Positions 42,566 through 49,951 of a stretch of 64,000 bases of DNA are shown in pieces (within the stretch, counting starts at the first letter, position 1; each line of letters begins with the position of its first letter). A program made the translations under genes and the position numbers. The DNA comes from JBDXHU01 sp039989475 (lineage in GTDB: Bacteria > Pseudomonadota > Gammaproteobacteria > Pseudomonadales > Halieaceae): positions 62,001 to 126,000 of the forward strand of contig JBDXHU010000009.1 of the NCBI GenBank assembly GCA_039989475.1, read 5' to 3'. The notes below the pieces were generated by a model, which searched no databases, was not told where the DNA came from, and saw nothing but the letters and a program-made list of their open reading frames with translations.

Positions 42566-42850
42566 ATGAGTACATGGAATAGTAGTCAAAGCGTTTCTCT
42601 CGCAACAACCGCAGGCATCTCCGACATAGCAGACGGCGACCTGGAGCTAGTCAATGGAGGCGTATTGCCGGCAATTGGCTTTGCGATAGCACTGGCTTCA
42701 CACGTCGGTGTCGGTGGTGCAGCGACGACAGTTACGGGGCACATTCTATCGGGAGTAGGGCTCGGTATGGCCACTTTTGGTCTGGCAAACTACCTCGGCG
42801 GAGGCGGTGGGCGCAAGAGAGGCTCCAACAGCCTTATTAACCCACAGTAA
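42566..42850 (+). CDS. Double-glycine-leader bacteriocin (microcin-type) precursor
   Basis: The protein has 94 residues. The leader (1-32) ends ISDIADGDLELVNGG with hydrophobic residues at -4 (Val), -7 (Leu) and -12 (Ile) relative to the cut, the exact pattern read by C39 peptidases. The predicted core is 62 residues: hydrophobic, very Gly/Ala-rich, without Cys, containing GxxxG-type spacing (SHVGVGGA, SGVGLGMATFGLANYLGGGGG) and a basic tail (RKRG). This is what pore-forming class II bacteriocins/microcins look like. ATG 42566 follows GGAG by eight bases; the longer frame from 42473 overlaps the exporter gene and lacks leader character. I do not recognise a named microcin. Confidence 0.88.
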   Translation: MSTWNSSQSVSLATTAGISDIADGDLELVNGGVLPAIGFAIALASHVGVGGAATTVTGHILSGVGLGMATFGLANYLGGGGGRKRGSNSLINPQ

Positions 42851-42860
42851 TGAATAATAT

Positions 42861-42880
42861 CGTGGGCTCTCGAGCCCACG
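42861..42880 (+). terminator. Stem-loop after the precursor gene (attenuator-like)
   Basis: CGTGGGCTC and GAGCCCACG form a perfect 9-bp stem ten bases after the precursor stop. Only ATTTCT follows, so termination would be partial; such hairpins often stabilise the bacteriocin message and reduce read-through to immunity genes. Confidence 0.65.
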
Positions 42881-42908
42881 ATTTCTGGTACTACTGGGAG
42901 GCAAGACA

Positions 42909-43088
42909 ATGTCGGAATACACAAAAATATCCCTAATCTATATGGTTTGTATCTCTGCCGGACTTGGTGCTGCATACGCTGAAGGCGTCCCTGTTTACGC
43001 CCTGGTTAAAACTGCAATCGTCAGCGTATTGGTTGTTGCTGCTATATTTACAGCAATGATTTACAAGAACAGGCAAAAAAGGCGCTGA
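42909..43088 (+). CDS. 59-residue membrane protein, candidate bacteriocin immunity protein
   Basis: It begins MSEYTKISLIYMVCISAGLG and ends IYKNRQKRR. There are two hydrophobic helices (ISLIYMVCISAGLGAAYA and ALVKTAIVSVLVVAAIFTAMIY) with a basic C-terminus on the likely cytoplasmic side. GGGAGG (42896-42901) lies seven bases before ATG 42909, a strong ribosome site. It directly follows the precursor and its hairpin. Small two-helix membrane proteins in this position are usual immunity proteins for microcins. No named family recognised. It is short enough to be missed by routine gene calling. Confidence 0.75.
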   Translation: MSEYTKISLIYMVCISAGLGAAYAEGVPVYALVKTAIVSVLVVAAIFTAMIYKNRQKRR

Positions 43089-43092
43089 TAAA

Positions 43093-43278
43093 TTGACTGA
43101 GAAGACAAGCAACGGCAAGCCGCGCAAACTGCCTCTGTTACTGAGTATTACTCTCTGCCTGGTATACGTGGCCCAAATGGTAGAGCTATACAGAGCAGCG
43201 GGGGAAGTTAACATCCTGCACATTGTGGCCATTCTTTGTGCGGGCGCTCTCGTTGTCATAGAACTACGCAGAAACTAA
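43093..43278 (+). CDS. 61-residue membrane protein, second immunity or accessory candidate
   Basis: Starts at TTG 43093, four bases after the previous stop, so translation is probably coupled. A Lys/Arg-rich start (MTEKTSNGKPRKLP) is followed by two helices (LLLSITLCLVYVAQMVELY and ILHIVAILCAGALVVIEL) ending in RRN. The layout mirrors the preceding gene. It may be a second immunity subunit or an export accessory; no family recognised. It is the last plus-strand gene of the cluster. Confidence 0.65.
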   Translation: MTEKTSNGKPRKLPLLLSITLCLVYVAQMVELYRAAGEVNILHIVAILCAGALVVIELRRN

Positions 43279-43345
43279 GCAGCAACAGGTTTCGTAAGAT
43301 ACTGGCACCCACTCTTGGCCCGGTACCCCTGATGTAAGGATGTTA

Positions 43346-43570
43346 TTAGCGTTTACCTGAGATCCTGGAGATCCAGTCGTCGATTCGCTTGGGGTTCACC
43401 CTGACAAATATGTACATTATGAAAGTACAGAGCATGTAAATCGCGAGCCAGAAAAATAACATAGCATTATCAAGATTCTCGAAGGCCCCTTGCGGGTAAA
43501 GGCTCAGCGTGGCAGATACATAAAAACAACTAACCATGCTCCAAAAAACTGCCTTTTGATTTTGATTCAT
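43346..43570 (-). CDS. Small two-helix membrane protein
   Basis: The protein has 74 residues from ATG 43570 (an in-frame upstream start at 43615 would overlap the preceding gene). Helices FWSMVSCFYVSATLSLYP and LFFWLAIYMLCTFIMYIFV, then a basic tail (RVNPKRIDDWISRISGKR). It lies seven bases after the 123-residue membrane-protein gene and converges on the bacteriocin operon. Function not recognised; a role in the bacteriocin system is possible but unsupported beyond proximity. Confidence 0.6.
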   Translation of the reverse strand: MNQNQKAVFWSMVSCFYVSATLSLYPQGAFENLDNAMLFFWLAIYMLCTFIMYIFVRVNPKRIDDWISRISGKR

Positions 43571-43577
43571 TGGCCTG

Positions 43578-43949
43578 TCAGCCCTTCTGCGAATGCTGTT
43601 CGGCAAGTAGCTCACAGATAATAGGATTAAGGATCTTCGCTCTATGAACCTGCTTTATTAGTGAAGACCAATAGAGGGCCAATCCTAGCACTACTGCCAC
43701 TAGCAACGGTCTCAGCAAGTAATTCTCATCGCTGATATATCCAGATAGCAATATTCCAGCCGAGAGCGCTACCGTGATTGAGATGGCTGACACGCTTACC
43801 AGCACATCAAATAGCGTTGACTTCCCCACCAGCCCACCTTTCGAGAATGCTTCATAGCGGGCACGCTCTAAAACATCGAGTTTTTCTGCCTCGCTAAGAT
43901 TCTCCGGAAACTGAAGATAACGGTATTCTAGGCCGTCTCTCGTTTTCAT
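43578..43949 (-). CDS. Membrane protein with cytosolic N-terminal helix, unknown function
   Basis: The protein has 123 residues. ATG 43949 is preferred because GGGGTGAG lies just upstream; an earlier start at 44006 lacks one. A charged helical N-terminus (LSEAEKLDVLERARYEAFSKG) is followed by two helices (LFDVLVSVSAISITVALSAGILL and LLRPLLVAVVLGLALYWSSL). It pairs with the 74-residue membrane protein downstream. No family recognised. Confidence 0.62.
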   Translation of the reverse strand: MKTRDGLEYRYLQFPENLSEAEKLDVLERARYEAFSKGGLVGKSTLFDVLVSVSAISITVALSAGILLSGYISDENYLLRPLLVAVVLGLALYWSSLIKQVHRAKILNPIICELLAEQHSQKG

Positions 43950-44011
43950 CGACTCACCCCACGCAATAGGCTCCACACAACATGTGCGGAAAAGCAGCAT
44001 GAACACACTTC

Positions 44012-44128
44012 ATGCTCCCAATTAGAAAAATAGACGAAGCCGGGAATCTCATCAATGGCGGACCGACCAACATGAGCACAAAGGAGTTGAAACAGTCAGC
44101 AAACAGACAGTTCACCAATCTCCATTAG
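44012..44128 (+). CDS. Possible 38-residue peptide gene with a GG site
   Basis: A short frame reads MLPIRKIDEAGNLINGG then PTNMSTKELKQSANRQFTNLH. LINGG echoes the LVNGG of the microcin precursor and the remaining 21 residues are polar and cationic. There is no clear ribosome site and position -7 is Gly instead of hydrophobic, so it may be chance. It lies in the otherwise gene-free stretch 43950-44262, where nothing else is evident. Confidence 0.2.
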   Translation: MLPIRKIDEAGNLINGGPTNMSTKELKQSANRQFTNLH

Positions 44129-44262
44129 TCACCGAAACCAGGCGAACTGAAGATCACAACGGCAGATCGAACTCCAACTCTCCCTAATCTGGAACAATGA
44201 ACTATATTTATGTGACGTCTTTGAATCTGCGTGCGCGTAGCATGAAAGGAGGTATTGGAAAA

Positions 44263-45039
44263 ATGGAAAACTTAGTGAGCTTTATTGCAGCTTTGGTGCT
44301 CTTACTTTTACCACCACTACTCATCCTCTTCCACCCCCATTTCAGGCAGCACAAACCTGAACAGGGTAAAGGCATGAGTGTTCGCTCTCTCGCCATAATC
44401 CTGCCGTCCATGATTGCACTGGTGTACCTGGCGGCGAGCGCATTTGCCAGTTTTACCACCCAGGCATTTCAGGTCATCATTGGCCCGCTGTACTTTCCGT
44501 GGCTGTTCTTATCCTGGTTACTGTTTGCGGTTCACGCCATCAATACAAAACAGCAAACACCATTGCCAACCGGCGTAGAGATCAAACTCAAGGTCCCTCA
44601 AGCCGCCTGGATCGGACTGGTAACATGCTGGTTGCTAGCCATACTGGCTATGTTTTTCCTTTTACCGCAAAGCTTAAACCTGTCGAGCCTGTTAATACTC
44701 GGCGTGACGGCTGCGCTGGTTGCTAAAGGCCCGTGGATGGTGGGCCGCAGTTCGCTAATGGCGCCTGAAGATCTGGATGACGCCGGCAGGCAAGGTTTTG
44801 AGAAACTTCGCTCGCTGCACTCATGGCTGATCTTTACAGCGATTGGACTCATTGCATTCGGTAATCTGGCAACCGCAGCAGTTATGACAATCACGACCAG
44901 TCACACCAGGGATGTTGGCCCCCTACCTGCGTTTACGCATCTGTTTATCGTCGTCTTATCGATTTATGCGCTAATCGCCGCCGGCTTTTTCCTCGCCGAA
45001 TGGCGCGTCAAACACAGCGCTAACTTGCGACCCATGTAA
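44263..45039 (+). CDS. Multi-pass membrane protein of unknown function
   Basis: The protein has 258 residues from ATG 44263, which follows AAAGGAGG (44245-44252) by ten bases; an earlier in-frame ATG at 44197 is less likely. There are about seven hydrophobic helices, starting LVSFIAALVLLLLPPLLILF and including two pairs around 45-95 and 125-165. No SdpI or DUF1648 signature that I can be sure of. It is the last gene before the inverted-repeat element at 45140. Confidence 0.7.
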   Translation: MENLVSFIAALVLLLLPPLLILFHPHFRQHKPEQGKGMSVRSLAIILPSMIALVYLAASAFASFTTQAFQVIIGPLYFPWLFLSWLLFAVHAINTKQQTPLPTGVEIKLKVPQAAWIGLVTCWLLAILAMFFLLPQSLNLSSLLILGVTAALVAKGPWMVGRSSLMAPEDLDDAGRQGFEKLRSLHSWLIFTAIGLIAFGNLATAAVMTITTSHTRDVGPLPAFTHLFIVVLSIYALIAAGFFLAEWRVKHSANLRPM

Positions 45040-45139
45040 TTGAATTCATCGATCATGATCGACTAGCCGGCAGCCAATCTCGCGGCTTCGCAACACCTGG
45101 CCGGACCAGATCCAGAACCTGAACCAGCGTGCCCACCAA

Positions 45140-45268
45140 AAACTGCGAACCACCTCACACTTTTCCCGCAAACCCCCGGATTACCTGCCTCCAAGCAGTG
45201 CACTTATCTTGCGCTGACAGGCTGTTTTTTGACCATCAGGAGAAATAATTTGAAGTGGTTCGCAGTTT
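45140..45268. repeat. 129-bp element bounded by 17-bp inverted repeats
   Basis: AAACTGCGAACCACCTC (45140-45156) and GAAGTGGTTCGCAGTTT (45252-45268) pair with one mismatch. The interior has no gene. It occupies the 45040-45366 gap. It could be a miniature mobile element or a recombination site; no target duplication was confirmed. Confidence 0.65.
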
Positions 45269-45366
45269 GAGCGCTTGCATGAGGTATCGGAAAAGAAAAT
45301 AGCTAGTATCAATAGCGTTGGAGTTTAGAAAGAAACCAAAAACAGAAACGAAGACGAGAGAAGACT

Positions 45367-45672
45367 ATGCCGTTCAGCGACGCACACATTCCCGGTCTAC
45401 GAATTTCGATGGCGGTATTCGCCGTGTTTGCCCTGCTGCTGGGTTCTATCGCTGCAGCCGGTGGAGACACCACCCTGGCGCTGACTAATTACTGCGGCTC
45501 CCTCTTCTTCATGTTCGCCTATCACAATCCCAATGTCCTGCTGGTCACCGATATGATCAAGGCCGAATACTCCAACAAGGACATTGTTGAGAAGAAATAC
45601 CTGTGGACCTCTCTGGCGGTTGGCCTGTTGGCCGTTGCCTGGGAATTTAAAGCTTACCTCCCCCTGGGGTAA
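45367..45672 (+). CDS. Small membrane protein, unknown function
   Basis: The protein has 101 residues with three hydrophobic segments (ISMAVFAVFALLLGSIAAAG, a Gly/Phe stretch YCGSLFFMFAY, and LWTSLAVGLLAVAWEF). It has its own strong terminator immediately downstream, so it is expressed as a single gene. No family recognised. Confidence 0.65.
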   Translation: MPFSDAHIPGLRISMAVFAVFALLLGSIAAAGGDTTLALTNYCGSLFFMFAYHNPNVLLVTDMIKAEYSNKDIVEKKYLWTSLAVGLLAVAWEFKAYLPLG

Positions 45673-45684
45673 GCCCTGAGTGAC

Positions 45685-45723
45685 CCCTGGCTCGTCGATG
45701 TTTAGCGGGCCAGGGTTTTTTTT
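45685..45723 (+). terminator. Rho-independent terminator
   Basis: CCCTGG (45685-45690) pairs with CCAGGG (45710-45715), extended by GCTCG/CGGGC-type pairing, and eight T follow. It ends the 101-residue membrane-protein transcript and lies over the convergent 3' end of glpK. Confidence 0.82.
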
Positions 45724-47195
45724 ATGGCAGCATGCCATTTGGCCAGCCGGGTCTTCCGCGCACCGGCCGACATCCCCACCGCAAAATCACGCTCAACCTG
45801 CCAAATCGCCTTGATATCCTGTTTGCTGTCCCACAGGCCTACACCCAGTCCGGCCAGGTAACTGGCGCCGGCCACGGTGGTCTCTATCAATCGCGGGCGA
45901 ATCAGCTTACGACCCAGTAGATTGGCCTGTATTTGCATCAAGGTATCGTTCTGGGCAGCGCCGCCATCGACTCGCAGCGGTCGCATGCGCTTTTTCAGGT
46001 CTTTTTCCATGGCCACCAGGATGTCGACGTTCTGGGCAGCCATGGCGTCCAGCGTGGCGCGGGCAATATGGCCTCTCTGGGAGCCCCGGGTCAGGCCGGT
46101 GATCGTGCCGCGGGCCTCGGGTTCCCACCAGGGCGCACCGAGGCCGGCCAGCGCCGGTACAAATTCGACCCCGCCATGATCCTCAACGCTGTTGGCCAGT
46201 TTCTCCACTTCCGGTGAGGTCTTGATGAACTGCATTTCGTCGCGCAGCCACTGCACGGCGGCGCCGCAGACAAAGGCTCCGCCTTCCAGCGCATAGGTGG
46301 GCTTTTTCTCCCCGGCCAATTGCCAGGCCACGGTGGTTAACAGGCCGGCTTTTGATGTAACCGGCTTGTCACCGGTATTCATGAGGATGAACGAGCCGGT
46401 GCCGAAGGTGCACTTGGCATCTCCCGGGTTGAAACAGGCCTGTCCGAACAGGGCCGATTGCTGGTCCCCGGCCATTCCGCTGATGGGTATGCCATCGGGC
46501 AATCCGGGCACGCCGCGAGTATGGCCCATAACCCCACTGCTGGGCACAATGTCGGGCAGGATGTCTTTGCTCACGCCGAAGATATCCAGCAGTTCATTGT
46601 CCCAGCGGGCGCTGCGCAAACTCATCAGGGAGGTGCGCGAGGCATTGCTGACATCGGTGACGTGGTGCTCACCGGCGGTCAGCTTCCAGACCAGGTAGGA
46701 ATCCATGGTGCCGCCGGCCACCTGCCCTTTCTTGAGCAGGGCTTTGGCGCGGGGCGCATTGTGCAGCAACCAGCGAAATTTGCTGCCGGAAAAATACGGG
46801 TCCAGTACCAGCCCGGTCTTGCGCTTGATGCTGGCTTCCAGGCCACGGGATTTCAGGGACTCGCAGAAATCAGTGGTGCGTCGGCATTGCCAGACAATGG
46901 CATTGTGCAGTGCCTCACCGCTGCGACGGTCCCACAGCGCCGTGGTTTCGCGCTGGTTGGTAATGCCGATGGCGACAATATCGCCAGGGGTACAGATGTT
47001 CTTGCGCAGAATTGCGCGAATCCCCTTTACCACCGAGGCCCAGATATCCTCGGGTCGGTGCTCTACCCAGCCGGGTTTGGGGTATATCTGCGGAAACTCG
47101 TGGTTAACCGCGGCCCGTAACTGGCCGCGATGATCGACCAGGGCGACGGTGGAACCCGTCGTGCCCTGGTCCAGTGCGAGAACGTAGGAAGCCAC
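45702..47195 (-). CDS. glpK: Glycerol kinase
   Basis: The protein has 497 residues, the normal length. It opens MASYVLALDQGTTGSTVALVD (phosphate-1 motif) and carries TNQRETTALWDRRSGEALHNAIVWQCRRT, AGDQQSALFGQACFNPGDAK with GTGSFILMNTG, and LRVDGGAAQND, the FGGY kinase signatures. It phosphorylates glycerol to glycerol-3-phosphate. It starts three bases after the aldehyde dehydrogenase stop, so the two are one transcript. No glpF or glpD is adjacent. Confidence 0.96.
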   Translation of the reverse strand: MASYVLALDQGTTGSTVALVDHRGQLRAAVNHEFPQIYPKPGWVEHRPEDIWASVVKGIRAILRKNICTPGDIVAIGITNQRETTALWDRRSGEALHNAIVWQCRRTTDFCESLKSRGLEASIKRKTGLVLDPYFSGSKFRWLLHNAPRAKALLKKGQVAGGTMDSYLVWKLTAGEHHVTDVSNASRTSLMSLRSARWDNELLDIFGVSKDILPDIVPSSGVMGHTRGVPGLPDGIPISGMAGDQQSALFGQACFNPGDAKCTFGTGSFILMNTGDKPVTSKAGLLTTVAWQLAGEKKPTYALEGGAFVCGAAVQWLRDEMQFIKTSPEVEKLANSVEDHGGVEFVPALAGLGAPWWEPEARGTITGLTRGSQRGHIARATLDAMAAQNVDILVAMEKDLKKRMRPLRVDGGAAQNDTLMQIQANLLGRKLIRPRLIETTVAGASYLAGLGVGLWDSKQDIKAIWQVERDFAVGMSAGARKTRLAKWHAAIKKTLAR

Positions 47196-47198
47196 GCC

Positions 47199-48629
47199 CT
47201 AAGCGGCGGAGTAACCGCCCACGGCCTTGATCTCGAGGTAGTCGGTGAAACCGTGCTCGCCCCACTCGCGACCGTTGCCCGACATCTTGAAGCCACCGAA
47301 GGGCACGTCCATACCGGGGTTGGCGCCGTTGATCTGCACGTTACCGGCGCGGATCTTCGCCGCCACAGCGCGGGCGTGCTCAAGGTCGCCGCTTTGTACG
47401 TAGCCGGCCAGGCCGTACTCGGTATCGTTGGCGATGGCGATGGCTTCTTCTTCCGTGTCATAGGGAATCATGGTGAGCACGGGGCCAAAGATCTCCTCGC
47501 GGGCGATGGTCATATCATTGTTCGCCCCGGAAAATACGGTCGGCTTGATGAAGTAGCCCTTGTCCAGGCCCTCTGGACGGCCAGGACCACCAACAACCAG
47601 CTTGGCGCCCTCTTCCACGCCTTTCTCCAGCAGGCCCTGGATCTTGTTGAACTGCACCTCGGAGACCACCGGTCCCATGGTAGTGCCTTCCGCCGTGGGA
47701 TCACCCACTACCACCGACTCGGTGACTTTCGCGGCAATCGCTTCGGCTTCTGCCAGCTTGTCCCGCGGCACCAGCATACGGCTGGGCGCGTTACAGCTCT
47801 GGCCGGTGTTGTGGTACATGTGCATAACACCACGCGCCACGGCTGATTCCAGGTCAGCGTCATCCAACACAATATTGGGGCTCTTGCCGCCCAGCTCCTG
47901 GGTCACGCGCTTGACGGTGGGAGCCGCGTTCTGGGCCACCAGCGTGCCGGCACGGGTAGAACCGGTAAAGGACATCATGTCCACATCCGGGTGCTTCGAC
48001 AGCGCAGTTCCCACGCCGGGGCCGTCGCCGTTAACCATGTTGTAGACGCCGGCAGGCACGCCGGCCTCATCCATAATCTTGGTGAACACATAGGCTGACA
48101 GCGGCGCCACTTCACTGGGCTTGAGCACCATGGTGCAGCCCACGGCCAGGGCCGGTCCAACCTTGCAGGTAATCTGGTTCATGGGCCAGTTCCAGGGCGT
48201 GATCATGCCACAGACGCCAATCGGCTCCTTGATCACCCGGTGCGGTCCCAGGTCTTCTTCAAACTTGAAATTCTTGAGCACTTCCAGGGCCTGCATCAGG
48301 TGGCCAATACCGGAGGCGGCCTGGGCATCAGAGGCGAGCTTGCTGGGCGCACCCATTTCCATGGAAATCGCCTCGGCCACTTCCGCGTAGTGATTCTGGT
48401 AAGCGGCAATCACAGCTTCAAGAATATCCATGCGCTCTTCGCGACTGCTCCAGCCAAAGGTCGTGAAGGCTTCCTTGGCCGCGGCCACAGCCCGGTCCAC
48501 GTCGGTTTCATTACCCAGGGCAATATGGGCGCAAACCTCTTCATTGGCCGGGTTAATAACATCAAAGCTATTGGGGGAGCTGGGGTCTACCCAGGCGCCA
48601 TTGATATAAAACTGGGTGAATTCAAGCAT
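47199..48629 (-). CDS. NAD-dependent aldehyde dehydrogenase family protein
   Basis: The protein has 476 residues. It carries TPWNWPMNQITCKVGPALAVG, FTGSTRAGTLVA, the Glu in QELGGKSPNIVLDD, the catalytic Cys in GQSCNAPSRML and the C-terminal FGGFKMSGNGREWGEHGF. ATG 48629 follows GGAGAA. It is the first gene of a two-gene operon with glpK, which hints at oxidation of glyceraldehyde or another glycerol-derived aldehyde; the substrate is not fixed by sequence. Confidence 0.93.
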   Translation of the reverse strand: MLEFTQFYINGAWVDPSSPNSFDVINPANEEVCAHIALGNETDVDRAVAAAKEAFTTFGWSSREERMDILEAVIAAYQNHYAEVAEAISMEMGAPSKLASDAQAASGIGHLMQALEVLKNFKFEEDLGPHRVIKEPIGVCGMITPWNWPMNQITCKVGPALAVGCTMVLKPSEVAPLSAYVFTKIMDEAGVPAGVYNMVNGDGPGVGTALSKHPDVDMMSFTGSTRAGTLVAQNAAPTVKRVTQELGGKSPNIVLDDADLESAVARGVMHMYHNTGQSCNAPSRMLVPRDKLAEAEAIAAKVTESVVVGDPTAEGTTMGPVVSEVQFNKIQGLLEKGVEEGAKLVVGGPGRPEGLDKGYFIKPTVFSGANNDMTIAREEIFGPVLTMIPYDTEEEAIAIANDTEYGLAGYVQSGDLEHARAVAAKIRAGNVQINGANPGMDVPFGGFKMSGNGREWGEHGFTDYLEIKAVGGYSAA

Positions 48630-48796
48630 GATTACATTCTCCGCTGCGGGTCGTTTTTTTAATCAGGGCAGCCAACATACCAGAGTCTGGCGGGGAGGCA
48701 ATACCCTGTGTTCGGTGGCCACAGAGGACCATTGTTTCGACCCCGCATTTCCATCACAATTGCCGACCGTTTCAGCACTAATACCGAGGTAGCACC

Positions 48797-49951
48797 ATGT
48801 CTGGCGACGCCATGCACTCAGAAGAAATGACCCTGTTTCGGGATATGGCCCGACGTGCCTTCGAAACCGAAATCAGTCCCCACTTTGAGCAGTGGGAAGA
48901 AGACCACATCGTACCCCGTGAACTCTGGAACACACTGGGAGCCGCCGGCCTGCTATGCCCGGATGTGCCGGAAGAATACGGTGGTGCGGGCACTACCGCC
49001 CACGTCACCCTGGCCATGATCGAAGAGCTCTCCTACCTGGGCTTCGGTGGCTTCGCCTCGGGCTATGGCATCCACTCCAATATCGTCGCCCCCTACATCA
49101 ACAATTTCGGCAGCGAAGAACAGAAGCAGCAGTGGCTGCCGAAAATGGTCAGCGGTGACGCCGTGGGCGCACTGGCCATGACCGAACCCGGCGCCGGCTC
49201 TGATGTGCAGGGCATTCGCACCAATGCCGTGCGCGACGGCGATGACTGGATATTGAATGGCTCCAAGATTTTCATCACCAACGGCATTCACGCCGATGTG
49301 GTGATCGTGGCGGCCATTACCGACCCCGGCAAGGGCGCCAAGGGTACCTCGCTGTTCCTGGTGGACAGCAGCCTGGAGGGCTTCGCCCGGGGCAAGAAAA
49401 TTGAAAAGATCGGCCAGCACAGCAGTGATACCGCCGAGCTCTTCTTTTCTGATGTGCGCCTGCCCGCCAACGCCCTGCTGGGTGAGGAGAACAAGGGCTT
49501 CGTCATCATGATGACGGAGTTACCGCGGGAACGTCTTGGCATCGCCGCCCAGGCGGTCGCCTCGGCTGAGGGCGCGCTGGATATTACCGTGGAGTACGTA
49601 AAGGAGCGCAAGGCTTTCGGCAGCACCATTGGCGGCTTCCAGAACACGCGCTTCAAACTGGCCGATGTTAAAACCGAGATCGCCATCAATCGCGCCTACT
49701 ATGAGAAATGCGCCGACATGTACGCTGCCGGGGAAATGACGGCAGAAGAAGCCGCCATCCTCAAGCTCGCCTCCTGCGAGATGCAGTGCAAGGTGGTTGA
49801 CGACTGCCTGCAACTGTTCGGCGGCTATGGCTATACCGTGGAATACCCGATCTCACGCTTCTATACCGATGCCCGCATCCAGCGCATCTACGGTGGTACC
49901 AGCGAGATTATGCGCGACCTGGTGGCGCGCACCATGCTGGGTAAGGGCTAG
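48797..49951 (+). CDS. Acyl-CoA dehydrogenase
   Basis: The protein has 384 residues with the three-domain layout: helical N-terminus, ALAMTEPGAGSDVQGIRTNA and FITNGIHADVVIVAA (flavin contacts), and a C-terminal helical domain with QLFGGYGYTVEYPISRFYTDARIQRIYGGTSEI. The Glu expected as catalytic base lies in the YGGTSEI region or just before it. It introduces a double bond into an acyl-CoA using FAD. Its stop region overlaps the end of the convergent CoA-transferase gene. A relative lies at 56403. Confidence 0.94.
   Translation: MSGDAMHSEEMTLFRDMARRAFETEISPHFEQWEEDHIVPRELWNTLGAAGLLCPDVPEEYGGAGTTAHVTLAMIEELSYLGFGGFASGYGIHSNIVAPYINNFGSEEQKQQWLPKMVSGDAVGALAMTEPGAGSDVQGIRTNAVRDGDDWILNGSKIFITNGIHADVVIVAAITDPGKGAKGTSLFLVDSSLEGFARGKKIEKIGQHSSDTAELFFSDVRLPANALLGEENKGFVIMMTELPRERLGIAAQAVASAEGALDITVEYVKERKAFGSTIGGFQNTRFKLADVKTEIAINRAYYEKCADMYAAGEMTAEEAAILKLASCEMQCKVVDDCLQLFGGYGYTVEYPISRFYTDARIQRIYGGTSEIMRDLVARTMLGKG

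Noticed and set aside
45140..45268. Inverted-repeat element as an integron attC site
   Set aside because: It lacks clear GTTRRRY/RYYYAAC core sites and no integrase or cassette array is present.
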